Assembly (NCBI GenBank): GCA_002737725.1
Contig: NSIP01000004.1
Location: 151,534-215,533, forward strand
Direction of reading: 5' to 3'
DNA: 64,000 nucleotides
DNA from: Rhodospirillaceae bacterium
GTDB taxonomy: Bacteria; Pseudomonadota; Alphaproteobacteria; Rhodospirillales; Rhodospirillaceae
Positions 8,689-17,949 of this stretch are shown here, in pieces (within the stretch, counting starts at the first letter, position 1; every line of letters starts with the position of its first letter). Under the pieces are notes generated by a model. It had not been told where the DNA came from. It searched no databases and was given only the letters and a program-made list of their open reading frames with translations. The translations under genes were made by a program, and so were the position numbers.

Positions 8689-9876
8689 TTAAGCTTTAAG
8701 GCCGATGACCTGGGGTGAAAAGCGATCTCGGCCATTCTGCGAGTTTGTAGTCTTCAATCCTGACGCACGCATTTCACCGGCAAAGTCGACCGAGTGCCAA
8801 TCGGCATACCAGTCTTCATGGTTCCAACGATAGTTGTACCAAAGTGTATATTTCGCCTTCACTGTTTGTGGTGGCGTATTCATGTCGGTTGGCGAGAACA
8901 CCCCGCCCGGGCGAAGGATGCGGGCAACTTCTTTGATAATGTTCTTAGCCCCTTGCTCGCTGACTTCGTGGAAAAGCAAATTAGACACGACCAAGTCAAA
9001 ATGATTTGCTGGAAATTTGGTGTCCTCCGCCAAACGCTGCGCAAAATTCACGGCCACGCCCATATCAGCCGCCTTCATATGAGCGTAGCGAACCATCGGC
9101 CCACCAACATCAATGCCCCAGACTTCCGCGTCCGGAAAGCGCCGCTTCATGGACGTCGCGAGTTGTCCGATGGACGTTCCAATCTCGAGAATACGCCGCA
9201 CCTTCCCATCTTTCGGAATCTGCGCTGCTTTCGCCATGGCCATATGTGCGCCGTCTTGGGAATTGTAATCGACGTAAGCGCCCCAGTCCGTACCGGAATG
9301 ATACATATGGCCGGCGAAAGCATCGCCCACATAACCGCCAGGCATCGAATGAATCTCGTGCGTGGTGTATTCAGGGAGAAACATTCTCGGATTGAGCTCG
9401 AGCGAACCCGGGCCCATTTTATCGGCGCGTTCCATTTCCGCTAAAAATTCATCTGCCCGTTCGTGATAGGCCTTCTGAAGCAACTGGTACTTCAGCTTTT
9501 GTTGGCTGCTGCGGGTACGGCAGGTCATGGCAATCAACGGATCGCTCTCCAGAAGGGCCACTGCTTCTGCCCATGACATATCGGATTTTGGGTCAATGCC
9601 CTTTGCTTTCAAAAGTTCTAGCGCCCGCTGTTCGGCTGCATACTCCAAATGAGCTGCCCGCCAGACATACTGTCCAGCATAGAAATCCCCTTTGCTCTCA
9701 AGCGCCAGTGTTGGCAGGCGCGCGTAAATGCCGTCGTGACCGCGAGCAGCCAATGTTCGCACGATCTCTTTACCCTCGGCAGACTGCATACTCAGCGCCG
9801 TTGCGGACGCTGTTGCAGCGGCGACAGACAAGAACACATCGCGACGCTTCATGGTCAGTAAACGACTGTCGGTCAT
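8689..9876 (-). CDS. Class I SAM-dependent methyltransferase with Tat-like signal
   Basis: A 395-residue protein. The start at 9876 has AGGAGA six bases upstream (9883-9888). The N-terminus reads MKRRDVFLSVAAATASATAL, a twin-arginine signal, which is odd because SAM is cytoplasmic. The C-terminal domain is a Rossmann methyltransferase: motif I ILEIGTSIGQLATSM, acidic VWGIDVG, and FDLVVSNLLFHEVSE, then ILRPGGVFSPTDM. About 200 residues of unrecognised sequence precede it. It lies 23 bases downstream of the unknown 123-residue gene and is probably cotranscribed with it. Substrate unknown; the signal could also be a vestigial N-terminus. Confidence 0.85.
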   Translation of the reverse strand: MTDSRLLTMKRRDVFLSVAAATASATALSMQSAEGKEIVRTLAARGHDGIYARLPTLALESKGDFYAGQYVWRAAHLEYAAEQRALELLKAKGIDPKSDMSWAEAVALLESDPLIAMTCRTRSSQQKLKYQLLQKAYHERADEFLAEMERADKMGPGSLELNPRMFLPEYTTHEIHSMPGGYVGDAFAGHMYHSGTDWGAYVDYNSQDGAHMAMAKAAQIPKDGKVRRILEIGTSIGQLATSMKRRFPDAEVWGIDVGGPMVRYAHMKAADMGVAVNFAQRLAEDTKFPANHFDLVVSNLLFHEVSEQGAKNIIKEVARILRPGGVFSPTDMNTPPQTVKAKYTLWYNYRWNHEDWYADWHSVDFAGEMRASGLKTTNSQNGRDRFSPQVIGLKA

Positions 9877-9899
9877 AGATGATCTCCTGTGTTCAAACT

Positions 9900-10271
9900 T
9901 CAACGGGCTTTCTTGACGGATGGATCGGGGACATCGATGGATGCCGCATAAGGAAGGTCGCCGATTTCCTTGAATGGGTCATTGATCTCTGCAACAAAGC
10001 TATCGCGCTGTTTGCGCCATTCCGCCGCCTCTTCCCGTGTTGGCTGGTACTGCTCAATCATATCTCGTGTGACCGCGCCATTTTTCTCCAGTAGCACTTC
10101 AACAATCATCATGCGCCGTTGAATCGCCCAAACGTTAGCGCTAAGTGCCGTCAGCGATGTGATCAGGCTGTCGACATAAGGATTGTTGGTAAACACGGCA
10201 CGGTCATAGTCAGCTTTAACGAAATTCGCAGCGTACGTTTCGCGGCTTGTCTTCAACGGTGATTGTGCCAT
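9900..10271 (-). CDS. Hypothetical protein, first gene of methyltransferase pair
   Basis: A 123-residue soluble, charged protein with a good ribosome site (GGGGAGG upstream of ATG 10271). I do not recognise a family. It is predicted mostly helical with an EEAAEWRKQRDSFVAEIN segment and no signal peptide. The short gap to the Tat-signal methyltransferase downstream suggests a functional pair, possibly substrate or subunit. Confidence 0.7.
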   Translation of the reverse strand: MAQSPLKTSRETYAANFVKADYDRAVFTNNPYVDSLITSLTALSANVWAIQRRMMIVEVLLEKNGAVTRDMIEQYQPTREEAAEWRKQRDSFVAEINDPFKEIGDLPYAASIDVPDPSVKKAR

Positions 10272-10924
10272 GGCGCAGCCTCCCCAGCCTACAAATGCGA
10301 TCTTACAGAGTTTCTAATCTCTGCAATTTCTTCACTTTGGACCTCGGAACTGGGGAGTCAACAGCAATGATTTGGGCCGTTCTCACGCTGATGAGCGGTA
10401 ATCCGCCCATCGGATCGACTTGCATCAATGCAACCGAATCAACGGGTTGGCGAGCTTACATCGATTTGACATCGCTCACTTCTGGGTCTTCGAGCTTCGG
10501 CATTGAACATCTGTGCCTTCAAATACGTCATTCCGCTTGAAACGCGACTGGATCAAAGTTATTTTAAGTAGTCAATTTTGGCCAAACTCGAGCAATACTG
10601 CGGGCTGCGTCATATTGATGTGCGCCATAAGTGCAAGATTTTACAAAAATTCATTGTAAATACCCTGACAAACAGGGATTTCATCCACTTACGTAGATAG
10701 CATTGCACGCCGTTGACTGCGGCCCCAGCCAACTTCAACATATCCATACCGATCAGAGAGATAGCTCACCGCTGACTGATCGAAAACGTAGCAGTCCCTT
10801 AGCATTGGGTCGTAAACGATCAACCAATATTGCTTCGTATCCGATGAGTTCTCACGTCTTGATCAACTCTAGTATGGGGCCCGCTTTTAACCCGACATGT
10901 GACAATGTTCGATAGGACGCACGA
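10272..10924. other. Intergenic 650 bp between divergent units
   Basis: No open frame has a ribosome site or family resemblance. The composition is more AT-rich around 10550-10700. The region separates the methyltransferase pair (minus) from the nine-gene locus beginning at 10925 (plus) and must hold both promoters. Confidence 0.5.
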
Positions 10925-11686
10925 GTGATCAAGCTCAACACAACCCCTCTCGTCAGAGCGGCTGCCATCGCCGGTGCCTGCGCAGCACTGGTCTTGCTTA
11001 TACTTGTCAGTATCATCAGCTCAGCAACGTCCAGCGGCCAAGCCTTCGCGATAGCCTCGATCATGACCTACGTGTTGGCCATCCCCATCGTCATCCTAAA
11101 AATAAGAGCATATCACCCTTTCTCACGATTGGGGGCTGCCAATATGGTTACCCTCGCACGCCTTGTTATCACGTGCCTGTTGGCGGGACTTGCTGCGGAA
11201 CTTCTACTCTCTGGCGCAAAGTTACAAAATTCCCTCACTTGGTTTTTCTTTGGTATCGCTGCATTGGGCACAGCGCTTGATGGTTTAGACGGATTTCTTG
11301 CGCGCCGCTTCAGCACCGAGTCAGCCTTTGGCGCTCGATTTGACATGGAAGTTGATGCGTTCCAAATTTTCTGCCTCGCCGTGATCACTGCATTGTTGCT
11401 GAAGGCCGGATGGTGGGTTTTGCTCAGTGGGCTGCTTCGGTATGCGTTTGTGGCCGCTGCGCTTGTGTACACTCCGCTCAGCCGCCCCCTATTCCCATCC
11501 TGGCGGCGCAAGTTTGCAGCAGTAGTACAAAACAGCGTATTGGTCATGGTGATGATACCAAGTGTGACCCAACCAGAAAGCGGGTATGTTGCCGCCCTGG
11601 CGCTTGCACTATTAGTTTATTCATTTTCTGTTGATGTCTTATGGCTCACTCTGAAATCTCCGCTACGACCGGCGCGTTTGTCATGA
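10925..11686 (+). CDS. CDP-alcohol phosphatidyltransferase family membrane protein
   Basis: Integral membrane enzyme of 253 residues with about six hydrophobic segments. It carries the complete family motif DG-x2-AR-x8-G-x3-D-x3-D at residues 122-144, so the metal site should be intact. Family members transfer a phosphoalcohol from a CDP-alcohol to an acceptor alcohol. The start is GTG with AGGACG upstream. The TGA stop overlaps the next ATG by four bases (ATGA, 11683-11686), so the two are translationally coupled. With the adjacent sulfatase-fold enzyme and the sugar and pterin-like genes, a role in attaching or building a lipid-linked product is inferred; the acceptor is unknown. Confidence 0.9.
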   Translation: MIKLNTTPLVRAAAIAGACAALVLLILVSIISSATSSGQAFAIASIMTYVLAIPIVILKIRAYHPFSRLGAANMVTLARLVITCLLAGLAAELLLSGAKLQNSLTWFFFGIAALGTALDGLDGFLARRFSTESAFGARFDMEVDAFQIFCLAVITALLLKAGWWVLLSGLLRYAFVAAALVYTPLSRPLFPSWRRKFAAVVQNSVLVMVMIPSVTQPESGYVAALALALLVYSFSVDVLWLTLKSPLRPARLS

Positions 11687-13320
11687 GCGCGCCGAAGCCA
11701 TGGTGGCAGCTTGTGATTTCCATCAGCGTTCTATTTATCGTTTTGGGACTGCCGCATTGGCCCGGCAACCTTTCCCTTCTCTGGTTTGCGCGACTGCCGC
11801 TCGAGCTGCCTGTTCTTTTCCTGGCGCTTGTCATCACGCATGGCACCACTCAAAGAGGCTTGGGAGTAGTCATTGCCGTCACTCTTGGCGCATTGACCTT
11901 TCTCAAGATCGCCAACCTCGTGACTTACACCGGATTTGCAAGGCCGTTTAACATTCTGGTCGACCCCGCATTGGTTTGGGTTGCTCTGAGTACAGCCAGC
12001 CAAAGTCAGGGCGCTATGTTCGGCGCAGGCCTTGTCGTCGCAGTTCTCGCCACGATTACGATTACCTTTTCATCCCTTTGGTGGGCGACGCTCACCCTTG
12101 CTTCGCGCTGCACACCTGTCTTCAAAGGCCGCGGCATCACCCTGGCCACGCTCATGTTGATTTGCGCGTTCGCCCTCCAAGACGTAAAGCTCACTTCCGC
12201 GTGGTGGCCAGTGACTAGTTTTGAGACATCGAAATTTGCAGTCGAACGCGTTGCTTCAGTTGCCGAGGGTTTACGCAATGATCGCCGTTTCCGAGAAGAG
12301 ATGGCAACAAGCGACGTTATGGCAATTCCAACGGACCAGCGCCTAGCCCGGTTAAAAAATATTGATGTGCTCCTGGTCTTCGCGGAGTCATACGGCCGCG
12401 TAGCTTTAGATGACCCATCCCAGTTCACCACGCTGCGGGCGACCCTGCAACAGTTTGAGATCGAGCTTTCTAAAAAGGGGTTTGCATCGCGCAGCGCTTG
12501 GCTTACCTCGCCAACGTTCGGGGGCCAAAGCTGGCTGGCGCATGGGACATTTCTATCTGGATTGTGGCTGGATGATCAGGGTCGTTACGACAGCTTGTTT
12601 ATTAGCAACCGCGATACTGTAATCGGGGATTTTGGCAAAAATGGGTGGCGCACGGTTGCGGTGATGCCTCAAATTACGTTGGACTGGCCAGAGGCAGATT
12701 TTTTTGGCTATGACAAAATCTACGCCGCACAAGACTTGAACTATCAAGGTCAATCTTTTGACTACATGACCATGCCCGACCAATATACCCTTGCTGTGCT
12801 TGATAAGCGTGAGCTTTCGCCCAAAGATCGCCGCCCCATTATGGCCGAGATTGGGCTGGTGTCTGGTCATATCCCTTGGGCCCCACTGCCGCTGCTGATC
12901 GCCTGGGATGAAGTTGGAAACGGCAGCGTATTTGACATTGCACGGACACCAACCGTTGATGTCGATTGGCTCAACCAAGCACAACTCAAGCAAGACTACA
13001 CGCGCTCTATGGACTATGTTTTGCGAACCTTACTGTCATTTCTTTTGATCGAAGGTCGAGAAAACATCGTGATGATAATCGTGGGGGACCACCAACCTGC
13101 ACCGATTGTGAGCGGACAGTCCGCAACTCATGACGTGCCAATTCATATCATTGCGAGCAATCCGGCCCTGTTAACCGCTATCGACGATTGGCACTGGACC
13201 GTCGGGATGATGCCCACAGACTCAAGTCCAATTTGGCGGATGGATGTGATGCGTGAAAAAATACTCAGTGCCTTTACACCGCCGACAGATGTGCGCATGG
13301 CTCAAGACAGCGCGCAGTGA
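11683..13320 (+). CDS. Membrane sulfatase/phosphotransferase-fold enzyme (alkaline phosphatase superfamily)
   Basis: A 545-residue protein: about five transmembrane helices in the first 170 residues, then a periplasmic domain of the LTA-synthase/phosphoethanolamine-transferase type. Visible elements are DVLLVFAESYGRVAL (metal-binding Glu), TFGGQSWLAHGTFLSG (probable nucleophile region), GLVSGHIPW and MIIVGDHQPAP (metal-binding Asp-His). ATG 11683 overlaps the upstream stop; an upstream in-frame ATG at 11641 lies inside the preceding gene. Relatives transfer phosphoalcohols or hydrolyse sulfate or phosphate esters. The real donor is unknown, but coupling to a CDP-alcohol transferase suggests modification of a lipid or glycoconjugate. 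Confidence 0.85.
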   Translation: MSAPKPWWQLVISISVLFIVLGLPHWPGNLSLLWFARLPLELPVLFLALVITHGTTQRGLGVVIAVTLGALTFLKIANLVTYTGFARPFNILVDPALVWVALSTASQSQGAMFGAGLVVAVLATITITFSSLWWATLTLASRCTPVFKGRGITLATLMLICAFALQDVKLTSAWWPVTSFETSKFAVERVASVAEGLRNDRRFREEMATSDVMAIPTDQRLARLKNIDVLLVFAESYGRVALDDPSQFTTLRATLQQFEIELSKKGFASRSAWLTSPTFGGQSWLAHGTFLSGLWLDDQGRYDSLFISNRDTVIGDFGKNGWRTVAVMPQITLDWPEADFFGYDKIYAAQDLNYQGQSFDYMTMPDQYTLAVLDKRELSPKDRRPIMAEIGLVSGHIPWAPLPLLIAWDEVGNGSVFDIARTPTVDVDWLNQAQLKQDYTRSMDYVLRTLLSFLLIEGRENIVMIIVGDHQPAPIVSGQSATHDVPIHIIASNPALLTAIDDWHWTVGMMPTDSSPIWRMDVMREKILSAFTPPTDVRMAQDSAQ

Positions 13321-13331
13321 TTGGGTAGATC

Positions 13332-14093
13332 ATGTTTCACCATTACGCTCAACTCACGCAAGAGATGGTTTCCAATCCACAGGCAATTACGGTGATACCG
13401 CTTGCAGCTATGGAAGCGCACGGGCCGCACCTACCACTCGGAACAGATGGGATAATTGTCGATGGTATCCTCGACCACGCAGCTGCATTGGACCAATCGG
13501 CGCATGCGGTATATCGACTGCCAACCCTTTGGCTGGGCGCATCGGAGGAGCACGTTGACCACCCCGGAACGCTGTCTTTAAATGCCGAACAAATGATCAG
13601 CCAGATTGTGGCGATTGGTGAAGGACTCGCCCATTGCGGTCTTCGGCGTGTGATGTTGTTCAATGCACATGGGGGCAATGTTGCGGCAGCGGCAATCGCC
13701 GCTTTGAAGCTCAGGACGCGTTTTGGCATGTTAGTCGCAAGCGCCCATTGGCTCGACTTCGGTCTCCCAGATGGCTTCACCGCCCCCGGCTCTGTGATGG
13801 CCGATGTTCATGGTGGCTGGGTTGAGACATCAATTCTGCTTCATGTGAACCCTCAGCTTGTATCGAAAGAGTTACCACCGCCCGCGCCACCAGCAACACC
13901 CACGCCAAGTTTATTTCCCAACGGCAATATCCAATGGGGGTGGAAAACCTCTGACCTTGCGCAGGGCGGGTACATTGGCTGGCCAGATCTCGCCACGGCG
14001 GCCATAGGTCGCGCTTTGACGGCCCATGCAGCGGAAAGACTAGTGCAAACTTTGTGCGAATTAGCCGATGCGAAATGGGCGCCACAGCCTTAA
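13332..14093 (+). CDS. Creatininase-family amidohydrolase
   Basis: A 253-residue metal-dependent amidohydrolase. The family's metal ligands are all present: E28 and H30 in MEAHGPHLPLGTD, D39, the NAHGGN motif at 111-116 and E165 in DVHGGWVETS. Known relatives include creatininase, the archaeal ArfB deformylase of riboflavin/F420 synthesis and MftE of mycofactocin synthesis, so the family acts on cofactor precursors as well as creatinine. Beside a GTP cyclohydrolase II and a RibD-type reductase, an ArfB-like role on a pyrimidine intermediate is more attractive than creatinine degradation. That is inference. It follows the sulfatase-fold gene after 11 bases. Confidence 0.88.
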   Translation: MFHHYAQLTQEMVSNPQAITVIPLAAMEAHGPHLPLGTDGIIVDGILDHAAALDQSAHAVYRLPTLWLGASEEHVDHPGTLSLNAEQMISQIVAIGEGLAHCGLRRVMLFNAHGGNVAAAAIAALKLRTRFGMLVASAHWLDFGLPDGFTAPGSVMADVHGGWVETSILLHVNPQLVSKELPPPAPPATPTPSLFPNGNIQWGWKTSDLAQGGYIGWPDLATAAIGRALTAHAAERLVQTLCELADAKWAPQP

Positions 14094-14108
14094 TGACAAT
14101 GGCGCTAA

Positions 14109-15251
14109 TTACAACGGTCGCAGTTTTTGCCGTATGATCTCACCCAGCATATGTCCAGCATTTTTGGCTTTTGTCGTGAGGTAACTTAAATTGTGCGGAT
14201 TGACGCTGCCCAACAGGCGTCGATGCCCCGTCACAGAGATACCGAAACTTTCAAGCGCTTTGAGCTTTTCGGGATTATTGGTCATGAGAATAACTTGTGG
14301 GAATTTAAGCAGCGACAGCATGGCGCTGGCAACCGCATAACGCCGTTCATCGGGCCCGTATCCGAGTACAGCGTCGGCCTCAAGCGTATCGTGCCCAAGT
14401 TGCTGTAGCCCGTAGGCGCGCATTTTATTGACAAATCCAATCCCGCGCCCTTCTTGATCGAGATAGAGCAGCACACCGCCACCAGTTTCTGCAATTTCGG
14501 AAATGGCTATCCGAAGCTGATCACCGCAATCACATTTCAAGCTGGCAAAGAGGTCGCCTGTGAGGCAAGCCGAGTGCAACCGCGTGAGGACGGGGCGGCT
14601 TGGATCAGGCTGACCAACAATCACTGCAATTTGGTCGCGCAAACCATCTCCGCCGCGAAAGACGATAAATTCTGCTTGATCAGCTTCAGCCAGGGGGACG
14701 AAAGCGCGCGCCGCAATCGACAACTCCTTTGCTGAGTGATCATGAAAGTTTTCCACCGATTTTGCGTCGACAACGACCAGAGATGAATCATGAGAAGAGG
14801 TGTCGGGTAGAATCACTGCAGCGGGCAACATATATGCCAACTTAACCAACTCAAGTGCTATCGACTCATGCACATCTGCTGCGCGTTGCGGGATGGTGGG
14901 CAATGTGGGTGATACAGCAAAGAGCATGGCATCAATATCTGCAGCCGACAGACCCGCCAACGAAAGGTGCGAGGCGTTTGTGGCCACAAACCCAAGGTGA
15001 CGCAGGCGGGGGGCTGGAAGCACGAGTGCAGGTTTGGCATTGAATTTTTCTTGCCATTCGGCGAGGCGTTCGCCTCCCATTGTCTCGGCTGCCGCGACAA
15101 TTTGGCTTTTGCCGCCACCTGCCTGGAGTCTGACCGGACGCCCGGCGCGGAGTTCGCCGATGGCGCGTTGCACCGAAAGCCGGCCTGGATCGCCTAACCA
15201 GCTTGCCAATCCTTCCTCGGCTAGGCCACTCTGGGAAATGTCTCTCAACAC
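14109..15251 (-). CDS. GTP cyclohydrolase II homologue with divergent N-terminal domain
   Basis: GTP cyclohydrolase II opens GTP to a diaminopyrimidine with loss of formate and pyrophosphate. Residues about 175-380 contain the full catalytic domain: zinc ligands C229, C240 and C242 in HSACLTGDLFASLKCDCG, YLDQEGRGIG, and LMTNNPEKLKALESFGI. The first 175 residues occupy the place of a DHBP synthase domain (VQRAIGELRAGRPV resembles its start) but lack its recognisable active-site motifs. The start is GTG with AGGTGA five bases upstream. No other riboflavin gene is nearby apart from the RibD-like reductase, so this looks like a dedicated paralogue serving this locus rather than housekeeping riboflavin synthesis. 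Confidence 0.9.
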   Translation of the reverse strand: MLRDISQSGLAEEGLASWLGDPGRLSVQRAIGELRAGRPVRLQAGGGKSQIVAAAETMGGERLAEWQEKFNAKPALVLPAPRLRHLGFVATNASHLSLAGLSAADIDAMLFAVSPTLPTIPQRAADVHESIALELVKLAYMLPAAVILPDTSSHDSSLVVVDAKSVENFHDHSAKELSIAARAFVPLAEADQAEFIVFRGGDGLRDQIAVIVGQPDPSRPVLTRLHSACLTGDLFASLKCDCGDQLRIAISEIAETGGGVLLYLDQEGRGIGFVNKMRAYGLQQLGHDTLEADAVLGYGPDERRYAVASAMLSLLKFPQVILMTNNPEKLKALESFGISVTGHRRLLGSVNPHNLSYLTTKAKNAGHMLGEIIRQKLRPL

Positions 15252-15275
15252 GGGTCACCTGAGCTTAAAATCATT

Positions 15276-16055
15276 ATGAATCGATCCGACATATTGGACT
15301 GGACCAGAGACTCACCGCAATGGTCGGCATTGCTCGCAAGCGCTCGTGATTCCAGGGCGGCAAAGGATATGACGCTCAATCCCTTATGGCCAGTATATGG
15401 CTGCCTGACTGGACATCGAGCTCAGTATAGACCTTTTGTCATCGGGCAGATTGGCCAAACCTTGGACGGTCGAATCGCCACCGCAACGGGCCAATCGCAC
15501 TATATCAATGGCGAAAGTGCCATTACCCATCTCCACCGGATTCGCGCCTTGGTGGATGCGGTGGTTATCGGCGTTGGTACAGCCATCGCTGACGACCCCC
15601 AGCTGACGGTTCGTCATGTGGCTGGCTCACATCCGGCTCGGGTTGTCATTGATCCTCATGGCCGGCTGCCGCTCAGCGCGAAGTGTTTAGCTGCGGATGG
15701 CGTGCGTCGAATCATCGTTCAGGCGAGCAATAAATCCTGGCCAGCGGGGATTGAAGTTCTGAACTTACCAGAAAAGAACGTTAGCCTTGAACCTCAAGCG
15801 ATCATCTCAGCTCTGCATGCGGTAGGTTTTCGGCGCATTCTGATTGAGGGCGGGTCAAACACATTGTCACGCTTTCTAAACGCCGCGTGCCTTGACCGGT
15901 TACATGTCATGGTTGCGCCAATGATTATTGGATCGGGCCCCATCGGCGTTGAACTCCCCGCGATCTCGTCCCTCGCCGATGCGCTGCGGCCAGCCGTATC
16001 AGTTTTTAAGCTTCCAGAGGGTGACGTTCTTTTCGACTGCGCGTTTCAGCCCTGA
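15276..16055 (+). CDS. RibD C-terminal-type reductase (dihydrofolate reductase-like)
   Basis: A 259-residue protein whose residues from about 52 onward match the reductase domain of RibD: GQIGQTLDGRIATATG, HRIRALVDAVVIGVGTAIADDPQL, ILIEGGSNTLSRF and APMIIGSGP. There is no deaminase domain, so only reduction of a ribosylamino-pyrimidine or similar substrate is predicted, using NADPH. It is divergent from the GTP cyclohydrolase II with just 24 bases between the starts, and its 3' end overlaps the convergent methyltransferase by ten bases. ATG 15276 has no strong ribosome site. The first 50 residues are unassigned. Confidence 0.87.
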   Translation: MNRSDILDWTRDSPQWSALLASARDSRAAKDMTLNPLWPVYGCLTGHRAQYRPFVIGQIGQTLDGRIATATGQSHYINGESAITHLHRIRALVDAVVIGVGTAIADDPQLTVRHVAGSHPARVVIDPHGRLPLSAKCLAADGVRRIIVQASNKSWPAGIEVLNLPEKNVSLEPQAIISALHAVGFRRILIEGGSNTLSRFLNAACLDRLHVMVAPMIIGSGPIGVELPAISSLADALRPAVSVFKLPEGDVLFDCAFQP

Positions 16056-16900
16056 TCTTTGCCCAGGCGCGCAAAAAAGTCGCGGTGCCCGACAGTGAGT
16101 GACTTGATTTCACCGGTGTGAGAGCGCCGCCATTGCGTGATCTCGCTGGGTTCTAGCAGTCCTGTTTCGAAGACGGCGTTCGCGATCCCATTCAGTGTTT
16201 CATCCAAAAGCTGAGAGCTTGATTGGCGGTCGAGAAACCAAGCGCTATCGCCCGCAGTCAGATCATAGCCGAGTTTGGTCATTTCTTGCTCTATTGCATG
16301 TGCTGCGCTGGCCCCTGCTGCGGGGCCGAATCCTTTATCGCGATTTTGATGCAGATTGAATGATTCCCGTACCGCCCGGTCATGGTCATGATGAGGCTCG
16401 CACTGGATGAGTCCGTCAAATGTGAGCGTCGCGAGCAAAGGCAAGCCACGAGATCGCAAAGCCATCGCAAGGTCTTTCATCCAGCGCCCTGATGTGAGAT
16501 CAAGCAGTGCCGAGGCCGTTACCAATTCCGTGGAATCCGGCCAACACTTTGGATGCGCCGAGAGATCAAGCTGTAAGGTTTGCACCTGAATATACTTATT
16601 GCCACGACGCAACTCGATACCGGCCGCACACAAGGCCGCGGTATCCGACCATTCTGCCAACACGACCAGCGCTGATGCCAAATTTTCGGCGTCATGATCA
16701 ACCAGTGTCCAGCTTTGCTTTGCGGGCAGTAGCTCTGCGAATGCCTGCACCGAAGCCCCAGTCCCCGAACCGAGATCGCAGATGGCCAAGCTCTCGCGCC
16801 CCTCGAATGCACTGGCGCAAGCCGCAAGGACAGATTTATTTCGAGACGCCACGTCAGTCGGCTCGCGCAATTGGAGCCAATCTTGCGAAAACTTGTTCAT
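16046..16900 (-). CDS. Class I SAM-dependent methyltransferase of the pterin-like locus
   Basis: A 284-residue cytoplasmic protein with methyltransferase motif I (CDLGSGTGASVQAF, residues 41-54) and an acidic TLVDHD loop. The rest is weakly conserved, so the acceptor cannot be told. Its ATG overlaps the stop of the upstream glycosyltransferase (ATGA, 16897-16900), making it the last gene of a four-gene operon: dehydrogenase, PTPS-like, glycosyltransferase, methyltransferase. Confidence 0.82.
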   Translation of the reverse strand: MNKFSQDWLQLREPTDVASRNKSVLAACASAFEGRESLAICDLGSGTGASVQAFAELLPAKQSWTLVDHDAENLASALVVLAEWSDTAALCAAGIELRRGNKYIQVQTLQLDLSAHPKCWPDSTELVTASALLDLTSGRWMKDLAMALRSRGLPLLATLTFDGLIQCEPHHDHDRAVRESFNLHQNRDKGFGPAAGASAAHAIEQEMTKLGYDLTAGDSAWFLDRQSSSQLLDETLNGIANAVFETGLLEPSEITQWRRSHTGEIKSLTVGHRDFFARLGKDQG

Positions 16901-17949
16901 CGCGTTACCGCGCTCAGAGCCGTCGCGACAGATGTCCCAGTGTTAGCCCAACTTGGCAAGCCTTGCGCGTGTTCCCAAGCTGCATTGGAAAGAGAATCGC
17001 TTAAATTTGAGTCACAGAGAAGACGTCTGAGCGCGAGAGAAAGAGCCTCCACATTATCCACAGGAACAAGCAAACTTGCGTTTTTTGGCACAGTCAAAGG
17101 CACCGCTCCTGAAGCGCACGCAACAACGGGAAGCCCATGCGCCAGGGCCTCTGCGAACGCCATGCCATAGCCTTCGTAGCGTGATGGAAGCACAAAAATG
17201 CTGGCGCGATTGTATTCAGCCTCTAGGGTTTCAGCACTCACCTCTCCGCGAAATTCAATCCGCGCAGCGATATGACTGTTTTGCGCAAAGATTTTCAACT
17301 TAGCCACTGTATCGGGCTCGCGCGCTAGACTTCCAATGCTGATCGCCGTCCACGCAAGGTCAGCGAGTTGTGCCAACGCCCCAACCAAAACATCATAGCC
17401 TTTGCGATGGGTCACGGTTGCCACTGTCAAAAGTTGCGGAGGGGATTTATTGCGCTCTGCGCGTTGTTTTTGATCGGTGCCTGGCAAAGCTACATCAAGC
17501 TTGGATCGGGGAACACCATAACTCTCGACAAGTGTATCGGCCGTAAACGGGCTGGTCACAATTACACGACAAGCCGCGTTGAGTGCGACGCGCTCAGACT
17601 CCTTCAACCTCTGCCGCTCTGCATCTGTGAGCCCTGTTTCTAGCGCCAGCGGATGGTGCACAAGGGCAACAAAGTTGAGTTGCAAGCCATCGAAAACAAC
17701 GCGCGGGGTTGCTCCGAAAGCAAGGCCATCGACCAAAACGAGCGAGCCGGGCGGCAAGGCTTCAAATAAACGTCGTGTTTGGTGAATCTCTTCATCGGTT
17801 GGGCGCGGGAAACCAACTGGCAAAGACAACACTTCAACGCGCCAGCCGGTGGCCTGGAGATTTTCAATGAGATGCCGGGCATAGACATAACCGCCCGTCA
17901 TAGTTTCGAGGTCGCCAGGGATTGCAAACCAAAGTTTAGGTCGCGACAA
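16897..17949 (-). CDS. GT4-family glycosyltransferase
   Basis: GT-B fold retaining glycosyltransferase of about 350 residues. The acceptor-side N-terminus has AIPGDLETMTGGYVYARHL, and the donor-side motif is FVLPSRYEGYGMAFAEALAHG with the family's E-x7-E. LLTVATVTHRKGYDVLVGA marks the start of the second domain. I chose the TTG at 17949 because GAGG lies six bases upstream (ACGAGGCAGATC); it overlaps the PTPS-like gene by 14 bases. ATG 17979 is the alternative. Sugar donor and acceptor are unknown; the neighbours suggest a pterin-, pyrimidine- or lipid-type acceptor. Confidence 0.87.
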   Translation of the reverse strand: MSRPKLWFAIPGDLETMTGGYVYARHLIENLQATGWRVEVLSLPVGFPRPTDEEIHQTRRLFEALPPGSLVLVDGLAFGATPRVVFDGLQLNFVALVHHPLALETGLTDAERQRLKESERVALNAACRVIVTSPFTADTLVESYGVPRSKLDVALPGTDQKQRAERNKSPPQLLTVATVTHRKGYDVLVGALAQLADLAWTAISIGSLAREPDTVAKLKIFAQNSHIAARIEFRGEVSAETLEAEYNRASIFVLPSRYEGYGMAFAEALAHGLPVVACASGAVPLTVPKNASLLVPVDNVEALSLALRRLLCDSNLSDSLSNAAWEHAQGLPSWANTGTSVATALSAVTR

